Both the position numbers and the translations under genes were made by a program. From Bacillus cereus (lineage in GTDB: Bacteria > Bacillota > Bacilli > Bacillales > Bacillaceae_G): DNA of 60,000 nt. The DNA is taken from contig NZ_CP089518.1 in NCBI RefSeq assembly GCF_025917685.1, positions 90,001 through 150,000 of the forward strand, in the 5' to 3' direction. Within the stretch, counting starts at the first letter, position 1, and the number at the start of each line of letters is the position of its first letter. This document shows positions 12,682 to 21,644 of the stretch, piece by piece. Under the pieces are notes generated by a model, which saw nothing but the letters and a program-made list of their open reading frames with translations, was not told where the DNA came from and made no database searches.

Positions 12682-14139
12682 ATGGAAAAGCAAGTGAGAG
12701 TGCGCTATGCGCCAAGTCCAACAGGACACTTACATATCGGAAATGCGCGTACGGCATTATTTAATTATTTATTTGCTCGTCATCAAGATGGTAAGTTTAT
12801 TATTCGTATTGAAGATACTGATGTAAAACGTAATGTTGCTGGTGGAGAAGAAAGCCAATTAAAATACTTGAAATGGCTCGGTATGGATTGGGATGAAGGT
12901 GTTGATGTTGGTGGTGAGTTTGGACCATATCGTCAAACAGAGCGTTTAGATATTTATAAAAAATTATATGTAGATTTATTAGAGCGTGGTTTAGCTTACA
13001 AATGTTATATGACAGAAGAAGAGCTAGAAGCAGAGCGTGAAGGTCAAATCGCTCGTGGTGAAACACCGCGTTATGCTGGAAATCACCGTGATTTAACTGA
13101 GGAACAAATGAAAGGGTTTGAGGCTGAAGGCCGCATTCCAAGTATTCGTTTCCGTGTACCTGCTGATCGCGACTACACGTTTAAAGATATCGTAAAAGAC
13201 GAAGTGGCATTCCATTCAAATGATTTTGGCGATTTCGTTATCGTGAAAAAAGATGGTATTCCAACTTATAACTTTGCGGTAGCAGTAGATGATCACTTAA
13301 TGGAAATTACACACGTACTTCGTGGTGATGATCATATTTCAAACACGCCAAAACAAATGATGATTTACGAAGCTTTCGGTTGGGATATCCCGAGGTTCGG
13401 TCATATGACTTTAATTGTAAATGAAAGCCGTAAAAAATTAAGTAAGCGTGATGAATCTATTATTCAATTTATTGAGCAATATAAAGAGCTTGGATATCTT
13501 CCAGAAGCAATCTTTAATTTTATTGCACTACTAGGTTGGTCGCCGGTAGGAGAAGATGAAATCTTCTCTCAAGATGAGTTTATCAAAATGTTTGATGCAG
13601 CTCGTTTATCGAAATCACCTGCATTGTTTGATTCTCAAAAACTAAAATGGATGAACAACCAATATATGAAAAAGCAAGAATTAGATACGGTTGTTGAACT
13701 AAGCTTACCGCATTTAGTGAAGGCTGGTCGCGTAGGTGAAAACTTAAGCGGACAAGAACAAGCTTGGGTTCGTGATGTAATTGCTTTATATCATGACCAA
13801 ATGAGCTTTGGAGCTGAAATTGTAGAGCTTTCTGAAATGTTCTTTAAAGATCATGTTGATTATGAAGAAGAAGGACAAGAAGTATTGAAAGGTGAACAAG
13901 TACCTGAAGTGCTTCGTGCATTTGCTGGTCAATTAGAAGCTCTAGAAGCGCTGGAGCCAGCAGCAGTTAAAGCTTCTATTAAAGCAGTTCAAAAGGAAAC
14001 AGGACATAAAGGTAAAAACTTATTTATGCCAATCCGTGTTGCTACTACTGGACAAACGCATGGCCCAGAACTTCCTAATGCGATTGCTCTTCTTGGAAAA
14101 GAAAAAGTTTTAAATCGTATTCAAAAAGTAATTGGTTAA
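12682..14139 (+). CDS. gltX: Glutamyl-tRNA synthetase (class I)
   Basis: This enzyme charges tRNA-Glu. In Bacillus it is non-discriminating and also glutamylates tRNA-Gln, which the GatCAB amidotransferase then corrects. The 485-residue protein has the HIGH-type motif in [12 protein letters not shown] (11-22) and a KMSKS-type KLSKR near 252-256. Its helical anticodon-binding domain occupies the last 160 residues. The ATG at 12682 follows GGAAGGTG. An upstream in-frame ATG at 12664 overlaps that ribosome binding site. A TACAAT/TATAGAAT stretch near 12640 may be part of a promoter, but the -35 is unclear. Confidence 0.96.
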   Translation: MEKQVRVRYAPSPTGHLHIGNARTALFNYLFARHQDGKFIIRIEDTDVKRNVAGGEESQLKYLKWLGMDWDEGVDVGGEFGPYRQTERLDIYKKLYVDLLERGLAYKCYMTEEELEAEREGQIARGETPRYAGNHRDLTEEQMKGFEAEGRIPSIRFRVPADRDYTFKDIVKDEVAFHSNDFGDFVIVKKDGIPTYNFAVAVDDHLMEITHVLRGDDHISNTPKQMMIYEAFGWDIPRFGHMTLIVNESRKKLSKRDESIIQFIEQYKELGYLPEAIFNFIALLGWSPVGEDEIFSQDEFIKMFDAARLSKSPALFDSQKLKWMNNQYMKKQELDTVVELSLPHLVKAGRVGENLSGQEQAWVRDVIALYHDQMSFGAEIVELSEMFFKDHVDYEEEGQEVLKGEQVPEVLRAFAGQLEALEALEPAAVKASIKAVQKETGHKGKNLFMPIRVATTGQTHGPELPNAIALLGKEKVLNRIQKVIG

Positions 14140-14169
14140 CATTTTCTAGATTTAGAAATATAATAAGTA

Positions 14170-14457
14170 TACTTAAAACCTAATAAGGAAAAGCGACGAG
14201 AAGGAGAAGTAGAAAATCAGGCTTTTTACAGAGAGAACCACCTTTAGGCTGGAAGTGGTTTATAAGCGGATTTTTGAAATGCCCCTTCGAGTCTTCTGTT
14301 GAACAGCGAATTATTTCGTAGAACGTCTTAGGGCGGAAAGTAAACAGAAGCGGTGTACACCGTTATCATGGATGAGTTTGAGGCTTTCTTTAGCCTAAAC
14401 AGAGTGGAACCGCGCTTATAAGGCGTCTCTGTCGATATGACAGAGGCGTCTTTTTTT
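14170..14457 (+). promoter_or_regulatory. T-box riboswitch leader, tRNA-Cys specific (inferred)
   Basis: The 440-bp gap between gltX and cysE is filled by a T-box. Stem I begins with GACGAGAAG (about 14195-14203) and closes with CTTCGAGTC (about 14285-14293), the K-turn/GA motif. The codon immediately 5' of that closing strand reads TGC (14280-14282), a Cys specifier. The T-box antiterminator sequence AGAGTGGAACCGCG is at 14401-14414, and its TGGA bulge pairs with the uncharged tRNA acceptor end. A terminator follows. Downstream genes are cysE and cysS, consistent with sensing uncharged tRNA-Cys. Confidence 0.93.
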
Positions 14458-14458
14458 T
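14422..14458 (+). terminator. T-box regulated intrinsic terminator
   Basis: A 12-bp stem GGCGTCTCTGTC/GACAGAGGCGTC with two G-T pairs is followed by eight T. Its left arm lies next to the T-box sequence, so antiterminator and terminator are mutually exclusive. Confidence 0.92.
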
Positions 14459-14578
14459 ATACCAAAATAGGGTATGAGTATAAGTTTTATCTCCTTGTAT
14501 AAAGATTTAGGGGGAAGTGGGGAGTTAAGGGAGTTAGTTCATTCGAAAAAAGCAGCCCATAAAGGGGAGGGAACATCG

Positions 14579-15244
14579 ATGTTTAAGAGGCTTCGGGAAG
14601 ATATTGGAGTCGTTTTTGAACAGGATCCAGCGGCACGAAGTTATTTCGAAGTCATTTTAACTTACTCTGGATTACATGCAGTTTGGTCCCATCGAATTGC
14701 ACATGCTTTTTATAAAAGGAATTTTTTCTTTATTGCACGCTGGATTTCACAAGTAAGTCGTTTTTTTACTGGCATTGAGATTCATCCAGGAGCAACTATT
14801 GGTCGTCGTTTTTTCATTGATCATGGAATGGGAGTTGTGATTGGAGAAACGTGTGAAATTGGTGATAATGTAACAATTTATCAGGGTGTTACATTAGGTG
14901 GCACCGGTAAAGAAAAAGGAAAGAGGCATCCTACAATTCAGGATAATGTATTAATTGCAACAGGTGCTAAAGTACTAGGATCGATTACGGTTGGAGAGAA
15001 TTCTAAAATTGGAGCAGGATCTGTCGTATTAAAAGAAGTCCCTGCGCATTCTACAGTTGTAGGCATACCTGGTCGAGTCGTTATTCAAAATGGAGTAAAG
15101 ATTGGTCAAGAATTAAATCATTCTGATCTTCCGGACCCAATTTTTGATAAATTAAAGGTTATGGAAGCAGAACTTGATAAATTGAGAAAGCAACTCGAAG
15201 TAAAGGTAGAAAGGAAGGATAAAAATGACTATTCACATTTATAA
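14579..15244 (+). CDS. cysE: Serine O-acetyltransferase CysE
   Basis: CysE acetylates L-serine with acetyl-CoA, the first committed step of cysteine synthesis. The 221-residue protein has an N-terminal helical domain and a left-handed beta-helix of hexapeptide repeats (about 65-170), including the catalytic segment [12 protein letters not shown] and the CoA-site [14 protein letters not shown]. The ATG at 14579 follows AAAGGGGAGGG and matches the family start MFKRLRED. The frame is open 35 codons further up, but that segment is not conserved-looking and lacks a binding site. It overlaps cysS by 20 bp. Confidence 0.95.
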   Translation: MFKRLREDIGVVFEQDPAARSYFEVILTYSGLHAVWSHRIAHAFYKRNFFFIARWISQVSRFFTGIEIHPGATIGRRFFIDHGMGVVIGETCEIGDNVTIYQGVTLGGTGKEKGKRHPTIQDNVLIATGAKVLGSITVGENSKIGAGSVVLKEVPAHSTVVGIPGRVVIQNGVKIGQELNHSDLPDPIFDKLKVMEAELDKLRKQLEVKVERKDKNDYSHL

Positions 15245-16622
15245 TACGTTAACGCGTCAAAAGGAAGAGTTTATTCCACTAGAAGAAAATAAGGTAAAGA
15301 TGTATGTGTGCGGACCTACAGTTTATAACTACATTCACATTGGGAATGCAAGACCACCTATGGTATTCGATACGGTACGCCGTTACTTAGAATATAAAGG
15401 ATATGATGTGCAGTATGTATCTAACTTTACTGACGTGGATGATAAATTAATTAAGGCTGCAAATGAATTAGGCGAAGATGTGCCAACAATTGCGGATCGT
15501 TTTGTTGAAGCTTACTTTGAAGATGTAACGGCACTGGGTTGCAAACATGCGACGGTTCATCCGCGTGTAACGGAAAATATGGATATCATTATTGAATTTA
15601 TTCATGAACTTGTGAATAAAGGGTATGCATATGAATCAGAAGGTGATGTGTACTTTAGAACAAAAGAATTCGAGGGTTACGGTAAATTATCGCATCAACC
15701 AATCGCAGACTTACGTCACGGTGCACGTATTGAAGTAGGAGAAAAGAAACAAGACCCTCTTGACTTTGCTTTATGGAAAGCTGCGAAAGAAGGAGAAATC
15801 TTCTGGGAAAGCCCATGGGGGAAAGGACGCCCAGGATGGCATATTGAATGCTCAGCGATGGCACGTAAATATTTGGGGGATACAATTGATATTCATGCTG
15901 GTGGTCAAGACTTGGCATTTCCTCATCATGAAAATGAAATTGCGCAGTCCGAGGCGTTGACTGGAAAAACATTTGCACGTTACTGGATGCATAATGGATA
16001 TATTAATATTGATAATGAGAAAATGTCTAAGTCACTTGGGAACTTCATTTTAGTTCACGATATTATTAAGCAATATGATCCACAGTTAATTAGATTCTTT
16101 ATGTTATCAGTGCATTACCGTCATCCAATTAACTTTAGTGAAGAGTTATTACAAAGTACGAATAATGGGCTAGAAAGAATTAAAACAGCTTACGGTAATT
16201 TAAAACATCGTATGGAAAGTAGTACAGATTTAACAGATCATAATGAGAAATGGTTAGCTGAAATGGAAAAATTCCAGGCTGCATTTGAAGAGGCAATGGA
16301 TGATGATTTCAATACGGCTAATGCGATTACTGAATTATATAATGTAGCAAATCATGCAAATCAATATTTATTAGAAGAACATACTTCTAAAGTTGTAATT
16401 GGAGCATACGTGAAACAACTTGAAACATTATTTGATATTTTAGGATTAGAAATAGCGCAAGAAGAATTACTTGATGAAGAAATTGAGGCGCTTATCCAAA
16501 AGCGTATTGAAGCTCGTAAAAATCGTGATTTCGCATTATCCGATCAAATTCGCGATGATTTAAAAGAACGTAATATTATTTTAGAAGATACCGCTCAAGG
16601 TACAAGATGGAAAAGAGGATAA
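15225..16622 (+). CDS. cysS: Cysteinyl-tRNA synthetase
   Basis: This class I synthetase charges tRNA-Cys. The 465-residue protein has the zinc-binding Cys29 in VCGPTVY, the HIGN motif at 38-41 and KMSKS at 266-270. A DALR-type helical anticodon domain lies at the C-terminus. The start lies inside the 3' end of cysE, with AAGGAAGGA upstream, so translation is coupled. Supply of cysteine (CysE) and its charging (CysS) are under one T-box. Confidence 0.97.
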   Translation: MTIHIYNTLTRQKEEFIPLEENKVKMYVCGPTVYNYIHIGNARPPMVFDTVRRYLEYKGYDVQYVSNFTDVDDKLIKAANELGEDVPTIADRFVEAYFEDVTALGCKHATVHPRVTENMDIIIEFIHELVNKGYAYESEGDVYFRTKEFEGYGKLSHQPIADLRHGARIEVGEKKQDPLDFALWKAAKEGEIFWESPWGKGRPGWHIECSAMARKYLGDTIDIHAGGQDLAFPHHENEIAQSEALTGKTFARYWMHNGYINIDNEKMSKSLGNFILVHDIIKQYDPQLIRFFMLSVHYRHPINFSEELLQSTNNGLERIKTAYGNLKHRMESSTDLTDHNEKWLAEMEKFQAAFEEAMDDDFNTANAITELYNVANHANQYLLEEHTSKVVIGAYVKQLETLFDILGLEIAQEELLDEEIEALIQKRIEARKNRDFALSDQIRDDLKERNIILEDTAQGTRWKRG

Positions 16623-16624
16623 AA

Positions 16625-17032
16625 ATGATTGATGCAAAGCAATTGAACAGCTTAGCGTTAGCATATATGGGTGATGCGGTATATGAACAATATATCCGCT
16701 ATCACCTTCTTCAAAAAGGAACAGTTCGCCCTAATCAATTACATCGCTTAGGGACGAGCTTTGTTTCGGCAAAAGCACAGGCGAAAGTTGTTTATCATTT
16801 ATTAGAGACGGCATTTTTGACAGAGGAAGAAGAGGCAGTACTAAGAAGAGGGCGAAATGCGAATTCGGGTACTGTTCCGAAGAATACGGATGTACAAACA
16901 TACCGATATAGTACAGCTTTGGAAGCTTTAATCGGTTATCATCACTTATTAAATAATCGTGAAAGATTAGACGAAATTGTATATAAGGCAATTGCTGTTT
17001 TAGAAGAAAAGGAAGGGAGCACATCATCATGA
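16625..17032 (+). CDS. mrnC: Mini-ribonuclease 3 (MrnC)
   Basis: Mini-III is an RNase III catalytic domain without the dsRNA-binding domain. In B. subtilis it trims 23S rRNA precursor ends. The 135-residue protein shows the RNase III signature [16 protein letters not shown] with the catalytic acidic residues, and the second-half [11 protein letters not shown] motif. The ATG at 16625 follows AGAGGATAA and starts 2 bp after cysS. An upstream in-frame ATG lies within cysS. Its stop overlaps the rlmB start by 4 bp (ATGA). Confidence 0.93.
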   Translation: MIDAKQLNSLALAYMGDAVYEQYIRYHLLQKGTVRPNQLHRLGTSFVSAKAQAKVVYHLLETAFLTEEEEAVLRRGRNANSGTVPKNTDVQTYRYSTALEALIGYHHLLNNRERLDEIVYKAIAVLEEKEGSTSS

Positions 17033-17772
17033 GTAGTGAATATATTATCGGACGTAACCCTGTAATTGAAGCGTTACGGTCAGGGAGAGATATTAATAAA
17101 ATTTGGATCGCAGAAGGTGCTGCCAAAGGGCAAGTACAGATTGTACTGGCATTAGCGAAAGAAAATAAGGTTATTTTGCAACACGCACCAAAGAAGAAAT
17201 TAGATCAATTAGTTGAGGGAAATCATCAAGGTGTAATTGCTCAAGTAGCTGCATATCAATATGCCGAGCTAGAAGATTTATTTAAAGTAGCAGAAAAACG
17301 TAATGAAGATCCGTTCTTCTTAATTTTAGATGAAATTGAAGATCCACATAATCTAGGTTCTATTATGCGTACAGCTGATGCGACGGGAGCTCATGGAATT
17401 ATTATTCCGAAAAGAAGAGCGGTAGGACTTACAGCGTCAGTTGCGAAAGCGTCGACTGGGGCAATTGAATATATTCCGGTTGCGCGTGTAACAAATCTAT
17501 CTCGTACAATTGATGAATTAAAAGAACGTGGACTTTGGATTGCTGGTACAGATGCCAAAGGGAAAACAGATTACCGCAATTTAGATGGTAAAATGCCAAT
17601 CGGATTAGTAATCGGTAGTGAAGGAAAAGGTATGAGTCGTATTATTGGTGAAAAATGTGATTTCCTAATTACTTTACCAATGGTAGGTAAAGTTACATCC
17701 TTAAATGCTTCAGTAGCCGCAAGTTTGTTAATGTATGAGGTATATCGTAAACGTCACGAAATTGGTAAATAA
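17029..17772 (+). CDS. rlmB: 23S rRNA (guanosine-2'-O-)-methyltransferase RlmB
   Basis: RlmB is a SPOUT-class SAM methyltransferase that modifies the P-loop guanosine (E. coli G2251), which is G1752 in the 23S gene of this same window. The 247-residue protein has an N-terminal L30e-like substrate-binding domain (about 1-75) and a SpoU/TrmH knotted domain. Motifs are [28 protein letters not shown] and the terminal [23 protein letters not shown] precedes the ATG. It overlaps mrnC by 4 bp, another 23S maturation gene. Confidence 0.95.
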   Translation: MSSEYIIGRNPVIEALRSGRDINKIWIAEGAAKGQVQIVLALAKENKVILQHAPKKKLDQLVEGNHQGVIAQVAAYQYAELEDLFKVAEKRNEDPFFLILDEIEDPHNLGSIMRTADATGAHGIIIPKRRAVGLTASVAKASTGAIEYIPVARVTNLSRTIDELKERGLWIAGTDAKGKTDYRNLDGKMPIGLVIGSEGKGMSRIIGEKCDFLITLPMVGKVTSLNASVAASLLMYEVYRKRHEIGK

Positions 17773-17775
17773 AAA

Positions 17776-18288
17776 ATGAACGATATTTTAATCGTTGACG
17801 GCTACAACATTATCGGGGCTTGGGGAGACTTGAAGGAACTACGGGATGTAGATTTGCAATCATCAAGAGACGCGCTTATTGATAAGATGGCGGATTATCA
17901 AGGTTATACAGGAACGAAAGTAATGATAGTCTTTGATGCCTATACAGTGCATGGTATTGAAAAAAAGATGAAACAATCGCGGGTGGAAGTAATATTCACG
18001 CGTAAGAATCAAACTGCGGACGAAAAGATAGAGAAACTTGCAATCGAGCTTAGAAATATTAATACACAAATATATGTTGCGACTTCTGATTATACGGAAC
18101 AATGGGTTATATTTGCGCAAGGTGCCCTTCGGAAATCTGCGCGTGAATTAGAGTTAGAAGTACAAGCGATGGAGCAACAAGTAAGAAGACGTACGAAAGA
18201 CACGAAAGAAAAGCAACCAGCCATGCGAAAGATATTTAGTAAAGATGTTACAGAAAAGTTAGAAAAATTAAGAAGAGGAGAGCGTTGA
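17776..18288 (+). CDS. rae1: Ribosome-dependent mRNA endonuclease Rae1 (YacP, NYN domain)
   Basis: Rae1 cuts mRNA in a translation-dependent way at the ribosomal A site in B. subtilis. The 170-residue protein is a PIN-like NYN domain: ILIVDGYNIIGAW supplies the first acidic residue and FDAYTVHG the second, and TADEKIEKLA and ATSDYTEQ follow. The C-terminal tail is basic and RNA-binding in character. It starts 3 bp after rlmB with no strong ribosome binding site, which suggests coupling to rlmB translation. The sigH promoter begins just after its stop. Confidence 0.92.
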   Translation: MNDILIVDGYNIIGAWGDLKELRDVDLQSSRDALIDKMADYQGYTGTKVMIVFDAYTVHGIEKKMKQSRVEVIFTRKNQTADEKIEKLAIELRNINTQIYVATSDYTEQWVIFAQGALRKSARELELEVQAMEQQVRRRTKDTKEKQPAMRKIFSKDVTEKLEKLRRGER

Positions 18289-18292
18289 AGCA

Positions 18293-18322
18293 TTGACGCT
18301 CTTTATCTTTTTACTGTATAAT
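18293..18322 (+). promoter_or_regulatory. Sigma-A-type promoter of sigH
   Basis: TTGACG (18293-18298) and TATAAT (18317-18322) are separated by 18 bp, immediately after the rae1 stop. In B. subtilis this promoter is repressed by AbrB. AbrB sites have no clear consensus, so I cannot point to one here. Confidence 0.85.
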
Positions 18323-18355
18323 ATTGCTAAATCAATAGCGGTCGGAGGGATCAAG

Positions 18356-19015
18356 GTGGAAGCAGGCTTCGTAAGTGTAGGCGACGTTACATTTCGTGAT
18401 TTAGAGGATGAGGCAATTGTTGAGTTAGTTCGAAAAGGTAATACTGACGCTCTAGAATATTTAATTCACAAATATAAGAACTTTGTTCGCGCGAAATCAA
18501 GATCTTATTTTTTAGTGGGTGCCGATCGAGAAGATATTGTTCAAGAAGGTATGATTGGATTGTTTAAAGCTATTCGTGATTATAAAGAGGACAAGCTGTC
18601 TTCATTCAAAGCATTTGCTGAACTGTGTATCACTCGACAAATTATTACCGCTATTAAAACAGCAACAAGGCAAAAACATATTCCATTAAATTCGTATGTG
18701 TCTTTAGATAAGCCAATTTACGATGAGGAATCTGATCGAACACTGTTAGATGTTATTTCGGAAGCGAAAGTAACTGATCCTGAAGAAATGATTATAAGTC
18801 AGGAAGAATATAGCGACATAGAATCTAAAATATCTGAATTATTAAGCGATTTAGAAAGAAAAGTACTCTCTTTATACTTAGATGGTCGTTCCTATCAAGA
18901 AATTTCAGAACAGTTAAACAGACATGTGAAATCCATTGATAATGCATTGCAGCGTGTGAAAAGGAAGTTGGAACGATATATGGAAATGAGAGAGAGTACA
19001 AATTTAAATTCATAG
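18356..19015 (+). CDS. sigH: RNA polymerase sigma-H factor (Spo0H)
   Basis: Sigma-H directs transition-state and early sporulation genes such as spo0A, spo0F, kinA and spoIIA. The 219-residue protein has region 2 (ALEYLIHKYKNFVRAKSRSYF through the -10 recognition segment, about 25-100) and region 4 with a helix-turn-helix DGRSYQEISEQLNRHVKSID near 175-195. The GTG at 18356 follows GGAGGG by six bases. The upstream TTG-initiated extension would cover the promoter and is rejected. Transcription ends at a hairpin 10 bp after the stop. Confidence 0.95.
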   Translation: MEAGFVSVGDVTFRDLEDEAIVELVRKGNTDALEYLIHKYKNFVRAKSRSYFLVGADREDIVQEGMIGLFKAIRDYKEDKLSSFKAFAELCITRQIITAIKTATRQKHIPLNSYVSLDKPIYDEESDRTLLDVISEAKVTDPEEMIISQEEYSDIESKISELLSDLERKVLSLYLDGRSYQEISEQLNRHVKSIDNALQRVKRKLERYMEMRESTNLNS

Positions 19016-19024
19016 AAAGTACCG

Positions 19025-19057
19025 CAGGTGTAAATTAATTCACCTGTTTTCTTTTTG
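19025..19057 (+). terminator. Terminator after sigH
   Basis: The stem CAGGTG/CACCTG with an A+T-rich 10-nt loop is followed by TTTTCTTTTTG. It separates sigH from the rpmG-secE-nusG unit. Confidence 0.75.
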
Positions 19058-19080
19058 TAAAGAGAGTACGAGTCATGACA

Positions 19081-19108
19081 TTGACATTGTCTTTTGTTGT
19101 ATGATACA
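19081..19108 (+). promoter_or_regulatory. Candidate promoter of rpmG-secE-nusG
   Basis: A consensus TTGACA at 19081-19086 lies 60 bp upstream of rpmG. The best -10 match, TATGAT (19100-19105), is only 13 bp away, while GATACA at 19103-19108 gives a 16-bp spacer. A promoter is likely here, but the -10 assignment is uncertain. Confidence 0.5.
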
Positions 19109-19145
19109 TTTTTAGGGACATAACGTTACAAGGCTGGTGTAACTA

Positions 19146-19292
19146 ATGAGAAAAAAAGTTGTACTCTCATGTGAAGAGTGTAAAAATCGAAACTACTCTA
19201 CGATGAAAGATACGAGCTCAGTAGAGCGACTTGAGATAAAGAAGTTTTGTAAAACATGCAATAAGCATACAGTTCACAAGGAAACAAAATAA
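19146..19292 (+). CDS. rpmG: 50S ribosomal protein L33, zinc-binding form
   Basis: This is a 48-residue L33 paralogue located before secE (rpmGB-type position). Two CxxC pairs are visible (CEEC at 9-12 and CKTC near 35-38), so this is the zinc-containing C+ form rather than the zinc-independent one induced on zinc starvation. The ATG at 19146 is preceded by a modest site (AAGGCTGGTG). secE begins 32 bp after the stop. Confidence 0.93.
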   Translation: MRKKVVLSCEECKNRNYSTMKDTSSVERLEIKKFCKTCNKHTVHKETK

Positions 19293-19324
19293 ATAATTGA
19301 AATAATACACTGGAGGTCCCGTAG

Positions 19325-19504
19325 ATGCGTTTAACGAACTTTTTCGGCGATGTAGGTCGCGAAATGAAAAAAGTAAGTTGGCCTAAAAAAGATGAATTAC
19401 TCCGCTCAACAGCGACTGTTATCGCTACAGTTGTGTTCTTTGCGATTTTCTTCGCAGTAGTTGATATGGGCATTTCTTCTTTAATTCGGTTAATTCTTGG
19501 TTAA
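19325..19504 (+). CDS. secE: Preprotein translocase subunit SecE
   Basis: SecE clamps the SecY channel in the membrane. The 59-residue protein has the short Gram-positive form: an amphipathic N-terminal helix with the conserved VSWPKKDELLRST motif (about 18-30) and a single membrane-spanning helix (about 31-55). GGAGGTCCCGTAG precedes the ATG. It sits between rpmG and nusG as in other bacilli. secY is in the spc operon at 45492. Confidence 0.94.
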   Translation: MRLTNFFGDVGREMKKVSWPKKDELLRSTATVIATVVFFAIFFAVVDMGISSLIRLILG

Positions 19505-19560
19505 TTCTTGAATAAGAAGCACTTATCCATGATATAATGTTATTTATAAGAACTGTGTAA

Positions 19561-19583
19561 AAGCCCGGTGAACGGGTTTTTTC
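19561..19583 (+). terminator. Intrinsic terminator or attenuator between secE and nusG
   Basis: The stem AAGCCCG/CGGGTTT with a 5-nt loop is followed by TTTTC. It lies in the 131-bp secE-nusG gap, so it probably sets the ratio of secE to nusG transcripts rather than closing the operon. Confidence 0.7.
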
Positions 19584-19615
19584 ATTTGCGCAAAAAAATG
19601 TACGTCAGGGAGGGA

Positions 19616-19629
19616 AGGACGCTCGTCCT
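19616..19629 (+). promoter_or_regulatory. Small hairpin between the nusG Shine-Dalgarno and start codon
   Basis: AGGAC and GTCCT flank a 4-nt loop. The only strong purine-rich site, AGGGAGG (19608-19614), lies about 21 bases from the ATG at 19636, too far for normal initiation. Folding of this hairpin would shorten the effective distance to about seven bases. Confidence 0.5.
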
Positions 19630-19635
19630 AAATGA

Positions 19636-20169
19636 ATGGAAAAAAGTTGGTATGTTGTCCATACTTATTCTGGATATGAAAATAAAGTAAAAGCAAACCT
19701 AGAGAAACGTGTAGAATCGATGGGTATGCAAGATAAAATTTTCCGTGTTGTTGTCCCGGAAGAAGTAGAAGTAGAAATGAAAAATGGTAAAGAAAAATTA
19801 ATGAAAAGAAAAGTGTTCCCAGGTTACGTGTTAGTGGAACTAATCATGACTGATGACTCTTGGTATGTTGTTCGTAATACACCGGGTGTAACAGGCTTTG
19901 TTGGTTCTTCGGGTTCTGGATCTAAACCATCTCCTCTATTAGAAGAGGAAGTTGTTTCCATTATGAAACATATGGGAATGGACAACGAAGTGGTTGATTT
20001 CGACTTTGAACTTCATGAGACAGTACGTGTAAATGAGGGTCCATTCGCAGATTATACAGGTGCTATTGAAGAAATTGATGTGGAGAAGAAGAAAGTTAGT
20101 GTACTTGTAGACATGTTTGGTCGCGAGACTCCAGTTGAACTTGACTTCCATCAAATTGAAAAATTATAA
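19636..20169 (+). CDS. nusG: Transcription termination/antitermination protein NusG
   Basis: NusG binds RNA polymerase and modulates pausing and termination. The 177-residue protein has the NGN domain (about 1-110, beginning KSWYVVHTYSGYE, with FPGYVLVE) and a C-terminal KOW domain (about 125-177, VNEGPFADYTGAIEEID). The ATG at 19636 gives the family N-terminus. A second ATG four bases earlier is in another frame. The strong ribosome binding site is unusually distant, with a hairpin between. A terminator follows. Confidence 0.96.
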   Translation: MEKSWYVVHTYSGYENKVKANLEKRVESMGMQDKIFRVVVPEEVEVEMKNGKEKLMKRKVFPGYVLVELIMTDDSWYVVRNTPGVTGFVGSSGSGSKPSPLLEEEVVSIMKHMGMDNEVVDFDFELHETVRVNEGPFADYTGAIEEIDVEKKKVSVLVDMFGRETPVELDFHQIEKL

Positions 20170-20220
20170 AATGAAACTTGAAATGAATTGTAAAAAGTGA
20201 TAATATCTTTTAAGTCAGTA

Positions 20221-20246
20221 CGTCTTCGTTATCGGAGACGTTTTTT
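20221..20246 (+). terminator. Terminator after nusG
   Basis: An 8-bp stem CGTCTTCG/CGGAGACG (one G-T pair) with a 4-nt loop is followed by six T, 51 bp after the nusG stop. Confidence 0.85.
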
Positions 20247-20278
20247 GAAAGATTTTATCGTTACAGATAAAATATGAC

Positions 20279-20312
20279 GTGGGAGGGCAAATCACTGTCC
20301 AATTGACCACAT
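20279..20312 (+). promoter_or_regulatory. L1-binding-like leader motif before rplK
   Basis: GTGGGAGGG (20279-20287) and ACCACAT (20306-20312) can pair through GTGG/CCAC, leaving a purine-rich internal bulge. The motif resembles the L1-binding arm of 23S rRNA (GGCGGGAGCC at 1621-1630 and ATACCGCCC near 1672-1680 here). It lies 9 bp upstream of the rplK Shine-Dalgarno, where bound L1 could block translation. Binding is inferred from similarity only. Confidence 0.6.
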
Positions 20313-20336
20313 CACGGACTTAAGGAGGTGTGTCTC

Positions 20337-20762
20337 GTGGCTAAAAAGGTAATTAAAATGGTAAAGCTTCAAATTCCTGCAGGTAAAGCTAACCCAGCTC
20401 CACCAGTTGGTCCAGCATTAGGACAAGCAGGTGTTAACATCATGGGCTTCTGTAAAGAGTTCAACGCTCGTACAGCAGATCAAGCTGGTCTTATCATCCC
20501 TGTTGAAATTACGGTATTTGAGGACCGTTCATTCACTTTCATTACTAAAACTCCTCCTGCTGCTGTTCTTCTTAAGAAAGTAGCTGGTATTGAGTCTGGT
20601 TCTGGTGAACCAAACCGTAATAAAGTGGCAACTGTTAAGCGTGATAAAGTACGCGAAATCGCTGAAACTAAAATGCCTGACCTAAACGCTGCTAGTGTAG
20701 AAGCTGCAATGCGTATGGTTGAAGGTACTGCACGCAGTATGGGCATCGTTATCGAAGACTAA
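20337..20762 (+). CDS. rplK: 50S ribosomal protein L11
   Basis: L11 forms the GTPase-associated centre base and is needed for stringent-response activation by RelA. The 141-residue protein has the N-terminal proline-rich segment [19 protein letters not shown] (thiostrepton region) and a C-terminal rRNA-binding domain (about 70-141). Translation starts at GTG 20337, giving [12 protein letters not shown], with TAAGGAGGTG upstream. The start nine bases earlier has no family support. Confidence 0.96.
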
Positions 20763-20780
20763 TTCGATTTGTTTTTAAAA

Positions 20781-20823
20781 AAAGGTTGCGGGTCTGGAAT
20801 TCCAATTCGCAACCTTTATTATC
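20781..20823 (+). terminator. Hairpin between rplK and rplA
   Basis: A perfect 10-bp stem AAAGGTTGCG/CGCAACCTTT encloses a 17-nt loop and is followed by ATTATCG, a weak T-tract. It may be a partial terminator or a processing site. Two smaller hairpins (AGGATG/CATCCT at 20851-20867 and TCAGG/CCTGA at 20867-20881) follow before the rplA leader motif. Confidence 0.5.
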
Positions 20824-20896
20824 GTAAATGATTATCGTTTTTTAAATAAAAGGATGGCGCGCATCCTCAGGTGAGCCCTGAAAAAAAGGCGTAAAC

Positions 20897-20924
20897 GTGG
20901 GAGGTTATTCCGCTAAAACCACAT
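20897..20924 (+). promoter_or_regulatory. Second L1-binding-like leader motif, before rplA
   Basis: GTGGGAGGT (20897-20905) and ACCACAT (20918-20924) repeat the layout seen before rplK with a shorter loop. The motif abuts the rplA Shine-Dalgarno GAGGAGG. The duplication of this element around rplK and rplA argues for L1 autoregulation of both genes. Confidence 0.6.
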
Positions 20925-20941
20925 TCGAGGAGGAAATAAAA

Positions 20942-21634
20942 ATGGCTAAAAGAGGTAAAAAGTACGTAGAAGCTGCGAAGCTTGTTGATCGTGCAGCTGC
21001 TTACTCTGCAACAGAAGCAGTAGAATTAGTAAAGAAAACAAACACAGCTAAATTTGATGCGACTGTAGAAGCTGCATTCCGTTTAGGTGTTGACCCTAAG
21101 AAAGCTGACCAACAAATTCGTGGCGCAGTTGTTCTTCCACACGGTACTGGTAAAGTACAACGTGTATTAGTATTCGCTAAAGGCGAAAAAGCAAAAGAAG
21201 CTGAAGCTGCTGGCGCTGAATTCGTAGGCGATGCTGATTACATCGGTAAAATCCAACAAGGTTGGTTCGATTTCGATGTAGTAGTAGCAACTCCTGACAT
21301 GATGGGTGAAGTTGGTAAACTTGGTCGCGTATTAGGACCTAAAGGTTTAATGCCAAACCCTAAAACTGGAACAGTTACTTTCGATGTAACTAAAGCTGTT
21401 AACGAAATCAAAGCTGGTAAAGTTGAATACCGCGTTGATAAAGCTGGTAACATCCACGTTCCAATCGGTAAAGTATCTTTCGAAGATGCTAAATTAGTAG
21501 AAAACTTCAAAACAATTGCTGACACGCTACAAAAAGCTAAGCCAGCTGCTGCAAAAGGTACTTACATGAAGAATGCAACTGTTGCTTCTACAATGGGACC
21601 TGGCGTACGCGTAGACGTTTCTACACTTGCGTAA
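20942..21634 (+). CDS. rplA: 50S ribosomal protein L1
   Basis: L1 builds the mobile L1 stalk at the ribosomal E site and in many bacteria represses its own operon by binding the leader mRNA. The 230-residue protein has the family's two-domain fold, with the signature [22 protein letters not shown] at the inter-domain region (about 120-142, split here for length in the source motif). The ATG at 20942 follows CGAGGAGGAAAT. An earlier in-frame start at 20897 would translate through the leader motif and is rejected. Confidence 0.96.
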   Translation: MAKRGKKYVEAAKLVDRAAAYSATEAVELVKKTNTAKFDATVEAAFRLGVDPKKADQQIRGAVVLPHGTGKVQRVLVFAKGEKAKEAEAAGAEFVGDADYIGKIQQGWFDFDVVVATPDMMGEVGKLGRVLGPKGLMPNPKTGTVTFDVTKAVNEIKAGKVEYRVDKAGNIHVPIGKVSFEDAKLVENFKTIADTLQKAKPAAAKGTYMKNATVASTMGPGVRVDVSTLA

Positions 21635-21644
21635 AAATTGGAAG

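Noticed and set aside
14474..14578. Possible 35-residue N-terminal extension of CysE
   Set aside because: It lacks a ribosome binding site, begins just after the T-box terminator, and the standard start at 14579 has AAAGGGGAGGG upstream.
18293..18355. TTG-initiated extension of SigH
   Set aside because: It covers the sigH promoter. The GTG at 18356 has GGAGGG at good spacing and gives the expected protein.
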